Shown here: positions 32,440-40,764 of the stretch, in pieces
Layout: the number at the start of each line of letters is the position of its first letter
Numbering within the stretch: position 1 is the first letter of the stretch
NCBI RefSeq assembly: GCF_029960115.1
Contig: NZ_JASCOZ010000012.1
Coordinates: 1 to 48,950 of the forward strand
Source of the DNA: Stenotrophomonas sp. PS02289
Lineage (GTDB): Bacteria > Pseudomonadota > Gammaproteobacteria > Xanthomonadales > Xanthomonadaceae
DNA length: 48,950 bases
Direction of reading: 5' to 3'
The notes under the pieces: model-generated
Told to the model about the DNA's origin: nothing
Seen by the model: the letters and a program-made list of their open reading frames with translations, nothing else
The model's database searches: none
Translations under genes and position numbers: made by a program

Positions 32440-32485
32440 TTTTCGGACTCCCAGGGATAGCGGAGCGGACAGAACTGTCCGAAAA
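32440..32485. promoter_or_regulatory. Putative TetR operator
   Basis: A perfect inverted repeat CGGACAG-AA-CTGTCCG (32466-32481) lies ten bases before the tetR start codon. The half-site is repeated: TTTTCGGAC at 32440-32448 is the complement of GTCCGAAAA at 32477-32485. This is where a TetR autorepressor usually binds, so the efflux operon is probably induced when a ligand releases the regulator. Confidence 0.6.
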
Positions 32486-32491
32486 TAGAGC

Positions 32492-33061
32492 ATGACCATC
32501 CAACGCGCCGATGCCGCCGCCCGCCGTGCCCTCATTCTGGATGCCGCCGACGCGGTGTTTGGTCAGCACGGTGTCACCGCCCCGTTGGACATGGTGGTCG
32601 AGCGCGCCCAGGTGGGTCGCGCCACGTTGTATCGCAACTTCCCTGACCGCGCCGCGCTGATCGAAGCCCTGCTCAAGCGCGCGGTCGCCCGCATCGAGCG
32701 CCAGGTCGAACGCCTGGGTGACCGCGACGACACCCTGTTCCAGGTCCTCGACGGCATGGCCTCGCGCCTGGTCCACTCCCCCGCGCTGGCCGATTACTGG
32801 CGCGCCGTCGACCCCGACCACCCGCCCATGGCCGCCGCCCGCCTCGCGGTCCGCGAAATCCTCAAAGTCCCCATCCAGCGCGCGATCGCCGCGGGCCTCT
32901 GCCGTCCCGACCTGCAGCCCGCCGACATCAGCCTGATCTCCAGCATGCTCGGTGCCGCCCTGCGCGGCAAAACCACCGAGGAGCGCGAACACCTCGCCGC
33001 GCGCGCCATGGAGTTGCTGCGCGGAGGCCTGCATGGACCGGTTCGCGAGCCGGGCGGATGA
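32492..33061 (+). CDS. TetR-family repressor of the efflux operon
   Basis: A 189-residue regulator. The N-terminal helix-turn-helix (about 12-55: ILDAADAVFGQHGVTAPLDM, then RAQVGRATLYRNFPDRAALIEAL) is typical of TetR. The C-terminal ligand-binding domain is of the SbtR-like/unassigned type. It is the first gene of an operon with an MFS pump and a HlyD-type adaptor; its TGA overlaps the MFS start (ATGA). A palindrome next to its start codon is its likely operator. The inducing compound is unknown. Confidence 0.88.
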   Translation: MTIQRADAAARRALILDAADAVFGQHGVTAPLDMVVERAQVGRATLYRNFPDRAALIEALLKRAVARIERQVERLGDRDDTLFQVLDGMASRLVHSPALADYWRAVDPDHPPMAAARLAVREILKVPIQRAIAAGLCRPDLQPADISLISSMLGAALRGKTTEEREHLAARAMELLRGGLHGPVREPGG

Positions 33062-34707
33062 GCACCTATCTCAAGCCCGTTCCCGACTGGGAAGAGCACG
33101 AGAAACCCACCCTGCCCGGCTCGGCCTCGATGCCCTGGCATCCCCCGCACCGGCGCGTCGCTTACGCCGCCGTCGCCGTGCTGGTCGGCATCACCGGCGG
33201 CCTCGGCAACGCCCTGGTCACCGCCAACCTGCCCTTTCTGCAGGGCCAGCTCGGCCTCACCCCCGCGCAGGGCAGCGGCCTCGTCGCCGCCTACGCGATG
33301 GTCAACGTCACGGCCAATCTGCTTGCCTTCAAGTTCCGCCAGCAGTACGGCATTCGCCTGTTCGCCGAGATCGGCCTCGGTCTGTACGCCGCGCTCGCCG
33401 TCCTGCATCTGTTTGTCGGCAGCTTTGAAACCACCCTGCTGATGCGCGCCGCCAGCGGCTTCGCCGGTGCGGCCTGCAGCACGCTCGGCACCCTGTACAT
33501 GCTGCAGTCGCTGCCGCGACGCTACACCGGCAACCTGCTGGTCGTGGGCGTCGGCCTATCGCAGCTGGCCGTGCCGCTGGCCTGGCTGGTGTCGCCGGGG
33601 CTGGTCGACACCGGCCAGTGGCACAACCTGTACTTCTTTGAAGCCGGCCTGGCGCTGTGCGCGTTCGCTGCCGTGGTCCTGCTTAAACTCCCTCCCGGCG
33701 TGCAGATCAAGGCGTTCGAGCCACTGGATTTTCTCACCTTCGCCCTGCTCGCTCCGGCCATCGCCCTGCTGGTCATCGTGCTGGCGCAAGGCTACGTTCG
33801 CTGGTGGCTGGACACGCCATGGCTGGGCTGGGCCCTGGTCGCTTCGATCACCCTGGCCACGACCGCCTTCATCATCGAGCACTATCGGCGCAACCCACTG
33901 CTGCAGACCCGCTGGCTGGCCAGCCTGCCGGTGCTGCACTTCATTGCCGGTGCGTTCCTGCTGCGCTTTCTCACCGCCGAGCAGTCCTACGGTGTGATCG
34001 GGTTGATGCGCCAGCTCGGCATGGGGCCGGACCAGATGCGTCCGTTGTTCGCGGTGATCCTGGCCGGCGTGATCACCGGCATCGCCACCAGCGCACTGAC
34101 CTTCGGGCCCAAGCGGATCATCGCCCAGCTGCTGATGGCGATCGCCCTGCTCGGCACCGCCGCCCTGCTCGACCAGAACCGCACCAGCCTGGACCGCCCG
34201 CATGACTTCTTCCTGAGCCAGTTCCTGGCCTCGGTCGGGGCCGGCATGTTCATGGGGCCGCTGATCATGCTCGGCATCACCCAGGCCCTGAAGCAGGGCG
34301 TCGACCACATGATCACCTTCCTGGTCACCCTGTCCATCACCCAGACTCTCGGCGGACTGGCCGGCTCGGCCGTGCTCAGCAGCTACCAGCTGCACCGCGA
34401 ACAGGTGTACTCCAGTGCGCTGGTCAGCCAGTTGGACCCGGCGGACGGCGTACTTGCGCAACGCCTCAAGCAACAGCAGCAGGTCTACGCCGGCGTGGTG
34501 ACCGACCCGGTGCAGCGCGTTGCCCAGGGCACCGCGCAGCTGGCCCAGGTGGCACGACGCGAGGCCAATGTGCGTGCCTTCAATGACGTGTTTTCACTGA
34601 GTGGGCAGGTAGCGTTGGGGTTCCTGGGCTGGTTGCTGCTCCTGTCATTGCGCACGGCCGTGCTCAAGCAATGGCGCAAGCACCATCCGCCCGATCCTGT
34701 TTCCTGA
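33058..34707 (+). CDS. MFS efflux pump, EmrB-like (DHA2 type)
   Basis: A 549-residue inner-membrane transporter with about 14 hydrophobic segments, the size and pattern of the DHA2 drug:proton antiporters such as EmrB. Landmarks are the GLGNALVTANLPFLQGQLGL start, AYAMVNVTANLLAFKFRQQYG and a late QYLSQTL-like segment (SITQTLGGLAGSAVLSS). A large loop between the last helices (HREQVYSSALVSQLDP onward) lies in the periplasm, as in EmrB. It starts inside the tetR stop codon and shares a base with the next start (TGATG), so all three genes are coupled. With the adaptor it probably forms a tripartite pump with a TolC-type channel. Confidence 0.85.
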   Translation: MSTYLKPVPDWEEHEKPTLPGSASMPWHPPHRRVAYAAVAVLVGITGGLGNALVTANLPFLQGQLGLTPAQGSGLVAAYAMVNVTANLLAFKFRQQYGIRLFAEIGLGLYAALAVLHLFVGSFETTLLMRAASGFAGAACSTLGTLYMLQSLPRRYTGNLLVVGVGLSQLAVPLAWLVSPGLVDTGQWHNLYFFEAGLALCAFAAVVLLKLPPGVQIKAFEPLDFLTFALLAPAIALLVIVLAQGYVRWWLDTPWLGWALVASITLATTAFIIEHYRRNPLLQTRWLASLPVLHFIAGAFLLRFLTAEQSYGVIGLMRQLGMGPDQMRPLFAVILAGVITGIATSALTFGPKRIIAQLLMAIALLGTAALLDQNRTSLDRPHDFFLSQFLASVGAGMFMGPLIMLGITQALKQGVDHMITFLVTLSITQTLGGLAGSAVLSSYQLHREQVYSSALVSQLDPADGVLAQRLKQQQQVYAGVVTDPVQRVAQGTAQLAQVARREANVRAFNDVFSLSGQVALGFLGWLLLLSLRTAVLKQWRKHHPPDPVS

Positions 34708-35870
34708 TGAGCCCGACCATGTCTTCGCAACCGCCGCGCCCTGACGACGAGAACGTCAATCCGCCCCCGCCCACCGACGCGGCTCCTGCGGCCGCCGCTG
34801 CGCCCGTGAGCACTGCCCCGCCGAAGTACATCACGCCCAGCCGGCGCGCCGTGATCGTGATGGTGCTGGTGGCACTGGTGGGTATCGCGCTGATTCTGCG
34901 TGCGTGGTCGTTGTGGCCGTTCCAGACCACCTGGGAGACCACCGACAACGCCTATGTGCGTGGGCAGATCACCGTGCTGGCACCGCAGGTCAGCGGCTAC
35001 GTGACCGACGTGCTGGTGAAGGACTACCAGCAGGTCAAACAGGGTGACGCACTGGTGCGCATCGACGACCGCATCTACAAGGAAAAGGTCGCCCAGGCCG
35101 AAGCCGAGCTGGACAGTGCCAAGGCCGCGTTGGCCAATTCCGACCAGACACAGGCGCAGGATCGTGCGCAGATCGCTGCCGCGCAGGCCAACCTGGCCGC
35201 CGGGCAGTCCGAATTGAATCGTTCGCGCAATGAGCTCAAGCGCTATGAGGAACTGGCCGCACAACAGTTGGTGGCGTTGAATGACCGCGACAAATTCCGG
35301 ACCTCCACGCAATCGGCGCAGTCGGCCGTGCAGCAGTCACAAGCGCAGATCCGTATCGCCGAAGAAACCCTCACGTCCACCCAGGTCGCACGCAAGGGCC
35401 TGGAGGCGCGCGTGGCCACCGCGCAGGCGCAGCTGGAACTGGCCCGCATTGATCTGGCCAATACGGTGATCCACGCGCCGCGCGACGGCCAGGTCAGCGA
35501 AGCCTCGGTACGCCTGGGGCAATACGTCACGGCCGGCTCACAGCTGCTGTTCCTGGTGCCGGATACCTTGTGGGTGGTGGCCAACTTCAAGGAAGGCCAG
35601 ACCTGGAAGATGCGTGTCGGCCAACCGGCAACGTTCGCGGTGGATGCGTTTGACGGTCAGCGACTGACCGGGCGGGTGGAACAGATTGCCCCGGCAACGG
35701 GCTCGGAGTTCAGCGTGCTGCGGCCGGACAATGCCAGCGGCAACTTCACCAAGGTGGTGCAGCGGCTGCCAGTGCGGATCGCGATTGATCCGGAGCAGGA
35801 TCTGGCACCGCGCTTGCGGCCAGGGATGTCGGTGGTGGTGCGGGTGGATACGGCGTCACCCCCGCCGTAA
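34707..35870 (+). CDS. HlyD/EmrA-type membrane-fusion adaptor
   Basis: A 387-residue periplasmic adaptor. A proline/alanine-rich N-terminus is followed by a single transmembrane helix (about 47-70), a biotinyl-lipoyl-like half (ITVLAPQVSGYVTDVLVKDYQQV), a long coiled-coil hairpin (about 125-230, rich in Gln, Ala and Glu), the second lipoyl half (ARIDLANTVIHAPRDGQVSEA) and a beta-barrel (VVANFKEGQTWKMRVGQ). It should bridge the MFS pump to an outer-membrane channel, as EmrA does. The start ATG at 34707 overlaps the MFS stop; an ATG four codons later also fits. Here the adaptor gene follows the pump gene, the reverse of emrAB. Confidence 0.87.
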   Translation: MSPTMSSQPPRPDDENVNPPPPTDAAPAAAAAPVSTAPPKYITPSRRAVIVMVLVALVGIALILRAWSLWPFQTTWETTDNAYVRGQITVLAPQVSGYVTDVLVKDYQQVKQGDALVRIDDRIYKEKVAQAEAELDSAKAALANSDQTQAQDRAQIAAAQANLAAGQSELNRSRNELKRYEELAAQQLVALNDRDKFRTSTQSAQSAVQQSQAQIRIAEETLTSTQVARKGLEARVATAQAQLELARIDLANTVIHAPRDGQVSEASVRLGQYVTAGSQLLFLVPDTLWVVANFKEGQTWKMRVGQPATFAVDAFDGQRLTGRVEQIAPATGSEFSVLRPDNASGNFTKVVQRLPVRIAIDPEQDLAPRLRPGMSVVVRVDTASPPP

Positions 35871-35876
35871 CGCCGA

Positions 35877-36362
35877 TCAGCCGGCGCAGCGGGCGCAGAG
35901 GCCGTGCACTTCCAGGGTCTGGGCCTGCGGCTGGAAGCCCAGCTCCTTGGCGCGTTTTTCCAGCTGGCTGACAATGTCGCGGTCTTCCAGCTCCACCGCG
36001 CTGTGGCAGCTGTTGCAGATCAGGAACGGCACCGAATGCTGCGCGCTGCTGGGGTGGTGGCAGGCGACGAACGCGTTCACCGATTCCAGCTTGTGCACAA
36101 AGCCGTTGGCCATCAGGAAGTCCAGCGCGCGGTACACGGTGGGCGGCGCATCGGCCCCCACCCCTTTGCCGTTGCGGACCCATTCCAGCAGCTCGTACGC
36201 CTTGACCGGCTTGCCGGCCTCGGCGATCAGGCGCAGCACGTTGGCGCGGATCGGGGTCAGGCGCAGTCCGCGCTCGGCGCATACGCGCTCCACCACCTTC
36301 ACGAAGTCAGATGCGTCGTGAACGTGATGATGCGGAGCGGTACAGGCGGTTTTGGCGGACAT
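35877..36362 (-). CDS. zur: Zinc uptake regulator, Fur family
   Basis: A 161-residue Fur-family repressor of the Zur branch. A winged helix (RLTPIRANVLRLIAEAGKPV, then PPTVYRALDFLMANGFVHKL) is followed by the dimerisation domain. The regulatory zinc ligands expected from E. coli Zur are present (Cys101, His109, Glu124 region), as is the structural zinc site CNSC (116-119) and CARC (156-159). With zinc it should repress uptake genes such as the receptor at 28666. An N-terminal His-rich stretch (PHHHVH) is an extra. It starts 16 bases after gltX with AGGAGA upstream, so the two are probably co-transcribed. Confidence 0.86.
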   Translation of the reverse strand: MSAKTACTAPHHHVHDASDFVKVVERVCAERGLRLTPIRANVLRLIAEAGKPVKAYELLEWVRNGKGVGADAPPTVYRALDFLMANGFVHKLESVNAFVACHHPSSAQHSVPFLICNSCHSAVELEDRDIVSQLEKRAKELGFQPQAQTLEVHGLCARCAG

Positions 36363-36378
36363 GCGCGGTCTCCTGGGA

Positions 36379-37782
36379 TCAGGCCTTCGGTACTTTAGTA
36401 AGGGCGACGTCGATCCGCTTCAAGGCTTCTTCACGCCCGGACAGGAACACCGTCTGCGAGATGTCCGGGCTGACCTGGGTGCCGGTGATCGCCACGCGCA
36501 GCGGCTGGGCGACCTTGCCCATGCCGATCTCGAGCGCGGCAGCGGTGTCGTGCAGGGCGGCCGAGACCCCTTCCAGGGTCCACGCCGGCAGCGCCGCCAG
36601 CAGTTCGCCGGCCTTGCCCAGCGCCAGTTCCGCGCCCGGCTTGAAGTGCTTGGCCACCGCGGCCTCGTCGTACTCGGTCAGCGGCTGGTACCAGACCACC
36701 GCCTTTTCGGCCATTTCCTTGAGGGTCTGCACGCGGTCGCGCAACGCCACCACCACGTCGGCCGGCGCGGGGCCGGCCCCCAGGTCCAGGCCCAGCTTCT
36801 GCAGCTGGTAGACCAGGTGCGGCGCGATGGTTGCCGGCTCCTCGGTCTTCAGGAAGTGCTGGTTGACCCAGCCCAGCTTGGCCATGTCCAGACGCGACGC
36901 CTTGGAATTGCAGTTGCGCACGTCGAACAGGTCGATCAGCTCCTGCCGGCTGAACAGCTCCTGGTCGCCGTGCGACCAGCCCAGCCGGGCCAGATAGCTC
37001 AGCAGGGCGTCGGGCAGATAGCCGGCGTCCTTGTACTGCATGACGTCGGCTGCGCCGGTGCGCTTGGACAGCTTGGCCCCGTTCTCGTCCAGAATCATCG
37101 GCATGTGGCCGAACTTCGGCACCGGTGCGCCAATGCCCTCGTACAGATTGATCTGGCGCGGGGTGTTGTTGATGTGGTCGTCGCCACGGATCACTTCGGT
37201 GATGCCCATGTCCCAGTCGTCCACCACCACGGCGAAGTTGTAGGTGGGGAAGCCGTCCGGGCGGAAGATCACCATGTCATCCAGCTCGCTGTTGGCGATT
37301 TCGATGCGGCCCTTGATCAGGTCATCGAACACCACCGTGCCGTCGAGCGGATTCTTGAAGCGGATCACCCGGTTCGGGTCGTCCTTGTACGGCAGGTTCA
37401 GCTCACGCGCGGCCCCGTTGTAGCGCGGCTTTTCCTGACGCGCCATCGCGGCCTCGCGCATGGCATCGAGTTCCTCGCGGGTCTCGTAGGCGTAGTAGGC
37501 CTTGCCGGAGGCAATCAGCTGCTCGGCCACTTCCTGGTAGCGGGCCACGCGCTGGGTCTGATAGATCGGCCCCTGGTCGTAGTCCAGACCCAGCCAGTCC
37601 ATCGCCTCCAGAATGGCGTCGATCGCGCCCTGGGTGCTGCGCTCGCGGTCGGTGTCCTCGATGCGCAGCACGAATTCGCCGCCGCGGTGACGGGCCTCCA
37701 GCCAGCAGTACAGCGCGGTGCGGGCACCGCCAATGTGCAGGTAACCGGTGGGGCTGGGGGCGAAACGGGTGCGGCAGGTCAT
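36379..37782 (-). CDS. gltX: Glutamyl-tRNA synthetase
   Basis: A 467-residue class I aminoacyl-tRNA synthetase that charges tRNA-Glu. The HIGH-type motif is HIGG at 16-19 in [19 protein letters not shown], and the KMSKS-type motif is KLSKR at 237-241. The EDTDRERS and YDQGPIYQT segments of the catalytic core are intact, and the anticodon-binding half is complete, so this is a full-length GluRS and not the shorter Glu-Q-RS. The ATG at 37782 has no clear ribosome site. The promoter region contains a TAAAAT box within a hairpin. zur follows after 16 bases. Confidence 0.95.
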   Translation of the reverse strand: MTCRTRFAPSPTGYLHIGGARTALYCWLEARHRGGEFVLRIEDTDRERSTQGAIDAILEAMDWLGLDYDQGPIYQTQRVARYQEVAEQLIASGKAYYAYETREELDAMREAAMARQEKPRYNGAARELNLPYKDDPNRVIRFKNPLDGTVVFDDLIKGRIEIANSELDDMVIFRPDGFPTYNFAVVVDDWDMGITEVIRGDDHINNTPRQINLYEGIGAPVPKFGHMPMILDENGAKLSKRTGAADVMQYKDAGYLPDALLSYLARLGWSHGDQELFSRQELIDLFDVRNCNSKASRLDMAKLGWVNQHFLKTEEPATIAPHLVYQLQKLGLDLGAGPAPADVVVALRDRVQTLKEMAEKAVVWYQPLTEYDEAAVAKHFKPGAELALGKAGELLAALPAWTLEGVSAALHDTAAALEIGMGKVAQPLRVAITGTQVSPDISQTVFLSGREEALKRIDVALTKVPKA

Positions 37783-37810
37783 GAAGGGCTCGAAGGCGGG
37801 CAACGGAATC

Positions 37811-37832
37811 AGGGGCGATTTTACTCGCCCCT
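37811..37832 (-). promoter_or_regulatory. Hairpin containing the gltX -10 box
   Basis: Perfect 8-bp arms AGGGGCGA and TCGCCCCT enclose a six-base loop. On the minus strand the loop and arm contain TAAAAT (37818-37823), a good -10 box 35-40 bases before gltX. The T-tract needed for a terminator is absent. It may be a promoter overlapped by an operator-like dyad. Confidence 0.45.
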
Positions 37833-37852
37833 GCCGGCAAACGGGTGACGAG

Positions 37853-37879
37853 GCGACCGGATCGATCCGACCCGGTCGC
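37853..37879 (-). terminator. Possible terminator of creD
   Basis: Arms GCGACCGG (37853-37860) and CCGGTCGC (37872-37879) with an 11-base loop, 8 bases past the creD stop on the minus strand. No T-run follows, so it is weak or needs Rho. Confidence 0.4.
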
Positions 37880-37887
37880 GTCCAGGC

Positions 37888-39207
37888 TTACTTTCCGGCA
37901 GCGCCCAACGCATACCAGTCGATACGGCGGGTGATCCACATGGCCGCCGCCAGCACGCCGAACAGCAGCAGCGAGCCCATCAGCAAGGCGTTGTTCTCCG
38001 ACACCAGCAGTCCATACAGCGCGCCGTACAACACCGTGAGCATGCCGGCGAAGCCCAGCCCGCGCAGACGGCTGCGCAGCACCCCGGACAGGTACACCGC
38101 CTGCAGCCCGATACACGCCACCGCCGACACCAGGTAGGCCATCCAGAACGGAATGTGCTCGGACAGGCTGAGCAGCAGCAGGAAGAAGATCGCCAGTGCC
38201 AGGCCCACCATCAGGTACTGCAGCGGATGGATGCGCAGGTCCTTGATCAGTTCGAACAGGATGAAACCGACAAAGGTCAGCAGGATGAACAGAATGCCGT
38301 ACTTGCTGGCGCGATCGGCCTGGGTGTAGATGTCCACGGGATTGACCAGCTCCACGCTGACCGCCTCGACCTCGGAATCACCACCGCTGCGGAGCTGGCG
38401 CTGTGCCTGCGACGCCAGCGAAGACACCGACCACTGCGCGTTGAAACCGTTCGCGTCGACGGTGCGCTGGTTGGGGAGGAAACTGCCCGCGAAGGACGGA
38501 TGCGGCCAGCTGGACTTCACCGCAATGCGGCTGTCATCGCCGACCGGCACCACCGACAACGTGCGGGTGCCATCCAGCACCAGGTCCAGCTCCACCGCGC
38601 TGGCCGCCAGCATGCCGCCGGCCGGGTCATTGAAGCCACGCACCGGCACGTGCAGGCCCTTGCCCATGCCGGCGACGTCGCCCAGTCCCGGCTGCAGGGT
38701 CAGATCCTGCCCGTCCACGCTCAGCTTCGGCGAACCAACCAGCCCGCGCACGTCGGCAATGCCGACCACCAGGTAGGGCTGCCCGTAGACGCGTCCTTCG
38801 CGCACCGGGTAGTCGTCCTCGTTGAAGGCCGCGCGCACTTTGGCCTTCCAGGTGTACACCGGCACCCGGAACAGGCCGATGCGGCGCTCATCCGGCTGCA
38901 TGCCGCCTTCCACCTCCAGACTGGTCGGCATCTGCAACCAGTAGCTTTCTTCAACCTGGGTTTCGATCTTCTTGACGCCCGCGGCGTCCACGCTTTCCAC
39001 CTGACGGGTTTCCCGCCACGGCACCACCCGGATCGGGCCGGTCAGGGTCTGCGCGCCGGCACGGCTCTGCGCCACCCGCATGTAGGCCTCGTCGCGATAG
39101 GCCTCGCGTTCGCTGATCACACCCCGGATCAGCATCAGTGGAATCAACAACAGCAGGATCAGCCCGCCGACAATGGCGAACCGCAACAGCATGTGCAAAG
39201 ACTTCAT
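37888..39207 (-). CDS. creD: Inner-membrane protein CreD
   Basis: A 439-residue protein of the CreD family. An N-terminal transmembrane helix (LLRFAIVGGLILLLLIPLML) and a periplasmic domain of about 260 residues are followed by five or six C-terminal hydrophobic segments (from IDGYTQADRASKYGILFILLTFVGF-like residues onward). CreD supports envelope integrity and is the main target of the CreBC two-component system. Preceding it on the same strand are a REP and a near-consensus CreBC tag, so it has its own regulated promoter. The ATG at 39207 has GAGGAC upstream; longer in-frame starts would cover the tag. Confidence 0.9.
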   Translation of the reverse strand: MKSLHMLLRFAIVGGLILLLLIPLMLIRGVISEREAYRDEAYMRVAQSRAGAQTLTGPIRVVPWRETRQVESVDAAGVKKIETQVEESYWLQMPTSLEVEGGMQPDERRIGLFRVPVYTWKAKVRAAFNEDDYPVREGRVYGQPYLVVGIADVRGLVGSPKLSVDGQDLTLQPGLGDVAGMGKGLHVPVRGFNDPAGGMLAASAVELDLVLDGTRTLSVVPVGDDSRIAVKSSWPHPSFAGSFLPNQRTVDANGFNAQWSVSSLASQAQRQLRSGGDSEVEAVSVELVNPVDIYTQADRASKYGILFILLTFVGFILFELIKDLRIHPLQYLMVGLALAIFFLLLLSLSEHIPFWMAYLVSAVACIGLQAVYLSGVLRSRLRGLGFAGMLTVLYGALYGLLVSENNALLMGSLLLFGVLAAAMWITRRIDWYALGAAGK

Positions 39208-39272
39208 CACCCGTCCTCGGTTTGGGAGGGTGCCAGCTTCAATGCGCCACGTGTGGGGCGTTTGAGCCGAAT

Positions 39273-39288
39273 TTGAAGCGAATGTGAA
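39273..39288 (-). promoter_or_regulatory. CreBC tag before creD
   Basis: On the minus strand TTCAC-ATTCGC-TTCAA matches the CreB recognition tag TTCAC-N6-TTCAC with one mismatch in the last base. It lies 66 bases before the creD start codon. The tag is known from E. coli CreB targets; its use here is inferred from the match and the neighbouring creBC genes. Confidence 0.65.
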
Positions 39289-39290
39289 GC

Positions 39291-39335
39291 GTAGAGCCAC
39301 GCCCTGCGTGGCTGGCCGGGCAGAGCCCGGCTCTA
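39291..39335. repeat. Back-to-back REP pair between creC and creD
   Basis: First unit on the plus strand: GTAG (39291-39294) with 8-bp arms AGCCACGC and GCGTGGCT. Second unit, inverted: arms CCGGGC and GCCCGG within 39316-39328, with head CTAG instead of GTAG on the minus strand. The TAG of that head (39333-39335) is the creC stop codon. The same arms as the first unit recur at 48886 and 48931. Confidence 0.75.
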
Positions 39336-40763
39336 GGCGATGGAAAGCGACGCCAGTGCCCCGCCACCGTCCCGGTTGACCAGCGTCACCCGCCCGCCAT
39401 GCAGGCGTGCCACCTCCTGCACAAACGACAACCCCAGCCCCGAACTGCGCTGCCCGGTGGCCGGTCGCGCCAGTGAGTAGAAGCGCTCGAACACACGCGC
39501 CAGCGCGTAGTCCGGCACGCCGCTGCCACGATCGGCCACCTGCAGCACCACGGCGTCGCCGTCGCGCACCGCGCCAAGCGCCACGATCGAGCCTTCCGGC
39601 GAGAACGCCAGCGCATTTTCCAGCAGGTTGTTCAACGCCTGTCCCAGCAGCCAGGCATCGCCGGACACCGTCAACCCGGCCGTTGCCTGCACCTGGACCT
39701 CAACGCCGGCCGCCTGCGCGCGCAGGGCGACGGCACCGGCGGCCGCCTGCAGCAGCGGTTCGACCGCAATGCGTTCGCGCTTCTGCAGCCAACCGTGCTG
39801 CTCCACCTCCGCCAGCGCCAGCAGCTTGTCGATGGTTTCGGTCAGGCGCTGTTCCTGGCCCTGGATGCTGCGTGCGAAGTGCACGCGATCGGCGTCGGGC
39901 AGCGGCTCCTGCAGCAGTTCGGCCGCACCGCGAATCGCCGCCAGCGGGCTTTTCATCTCATGCGTGAGCGACTGCACGTACTGCTCCACATAGGCCTTGC
40001 CTTCCAGCTTGCGGCGCATGGTCTCCAGCGCGCGGCCGAGGTCGCCGATCTCGTCGCCACGGGCCGGCGGCGGGGGCACCGGCTCCCCGCGACTGACCGC
40101 CTGCGCATAGCGGTTGAGCCGCCCTACCCCGTGCATCAACCAGGCGGTCATCAGCACGCCGATCAATGCCGACAACCCGATCAGCCACGCACCGCGCTCA
40201 ATGATGGCGCGCTGGCTGGCGGCAATGAAGGGGTCGATGCTGCGGTTGGGCTGAGCCAGGCTCAGCACGCCGATCAGGGTGCGGCCATCGTCCGGATCAA
40301 GGATCGGTGCGGCCACGTGCATCACCGTGCGGGTGGTGTCGCCGGGCGTTTCCGGGCTGGAACGCGCCCCGTACTCGCCGCGCAGCGTGCGGTAGACATC
40401 GTTCCAGCGTGAGTGGTCGCGCCCGATGTCCTGCCCGCGGGAGTCGTACACCACGATCCCGCGTGCATCGGTGATGGTGACCTGGTAGTCCAGTGAGCGC
40501 TTGGGGAAGCGCCAGACCATGGCCTTGGGGTCGCGTCGCTGCGCACGCGCCAGGTCCTGCACGAAGCGGCCCTGGGCGATCTGGCCGGCCTTGAGATCGG
40601 CGGCCGCCATTTCAGCCAGCACGTTGGCCGCATCCACCAGGGTCGCTTCCATCGCCTGGCGCACACCGGGCTTGACCTCGTTGACGAACACACGCATCAC
40701 GAAGAACGCGGCGATGCCGACGATCAGGAAGAACCCCAGAAACAGCTTCAGCCCCAGCCGCAC
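39333..40763 (-). CDS. creC: Sensor histidine kinase CreC
   Basis: A 476-residue membrane kinase. Two transmembrane segments (about 5-25 and 193-213) flank a periplasmic sensor domain. A HAMP segment follows, then the dimerisation domain with the phospho-accepting histidine in SLTHEMKSPLAA (His268) and an ATPase domain with NNLLENALAFSPEG, DRGSGVPD and SSGLGLSFV. It phosphorylates CreB. The start is inferred as GTG at 40763, one base after the creB stop, with GGAGGT inside the end of creB as ribosome site. Its TAG stop is part of a REP. Confidence 0.9.
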   Translation of the reverse strand: MRLGLKLFLGFFLIVGIAAFFVMRVFVNEVKPGVRQAMEATLVDAANVLAEMAAADLKAGQIAQGRFVQDLARAQRRDPKAMVWRFPKRSLDYQVTITDARGIVVYDSRGQDIGRDHSRWNDVYRTLRGEYGARSSPETPGDTTRTVMHVAAPILDPDDGRTLIGVLSLAQPNRSIDPFIAASQRAIIERGAWLIGLSALIGVLMTAWLMHGVGRLNRYAQAVSRGEPVPPPPARGDEIGDLGRALETMRRKLEGKAYVEQYVQSLTHEMKSPLAAIRGAAELLQEPLPDADRVHFARSIQGQEQRLTETIDKLLALAEVEQHGWLQKRERIAVEPLLQAAAGAVALRAQAAGVEVQVQATAGLTVSGDAWLLGQALNNLLENALAFSPEGSIVALGAVRDGDAVVLQVADRGSGVPDYALARVFERFYSLARPATGQRSSGLGLSFVQEVARLHGGRVTLVNRDGGGALASLSIA

Positions 40764-40764
40764 G

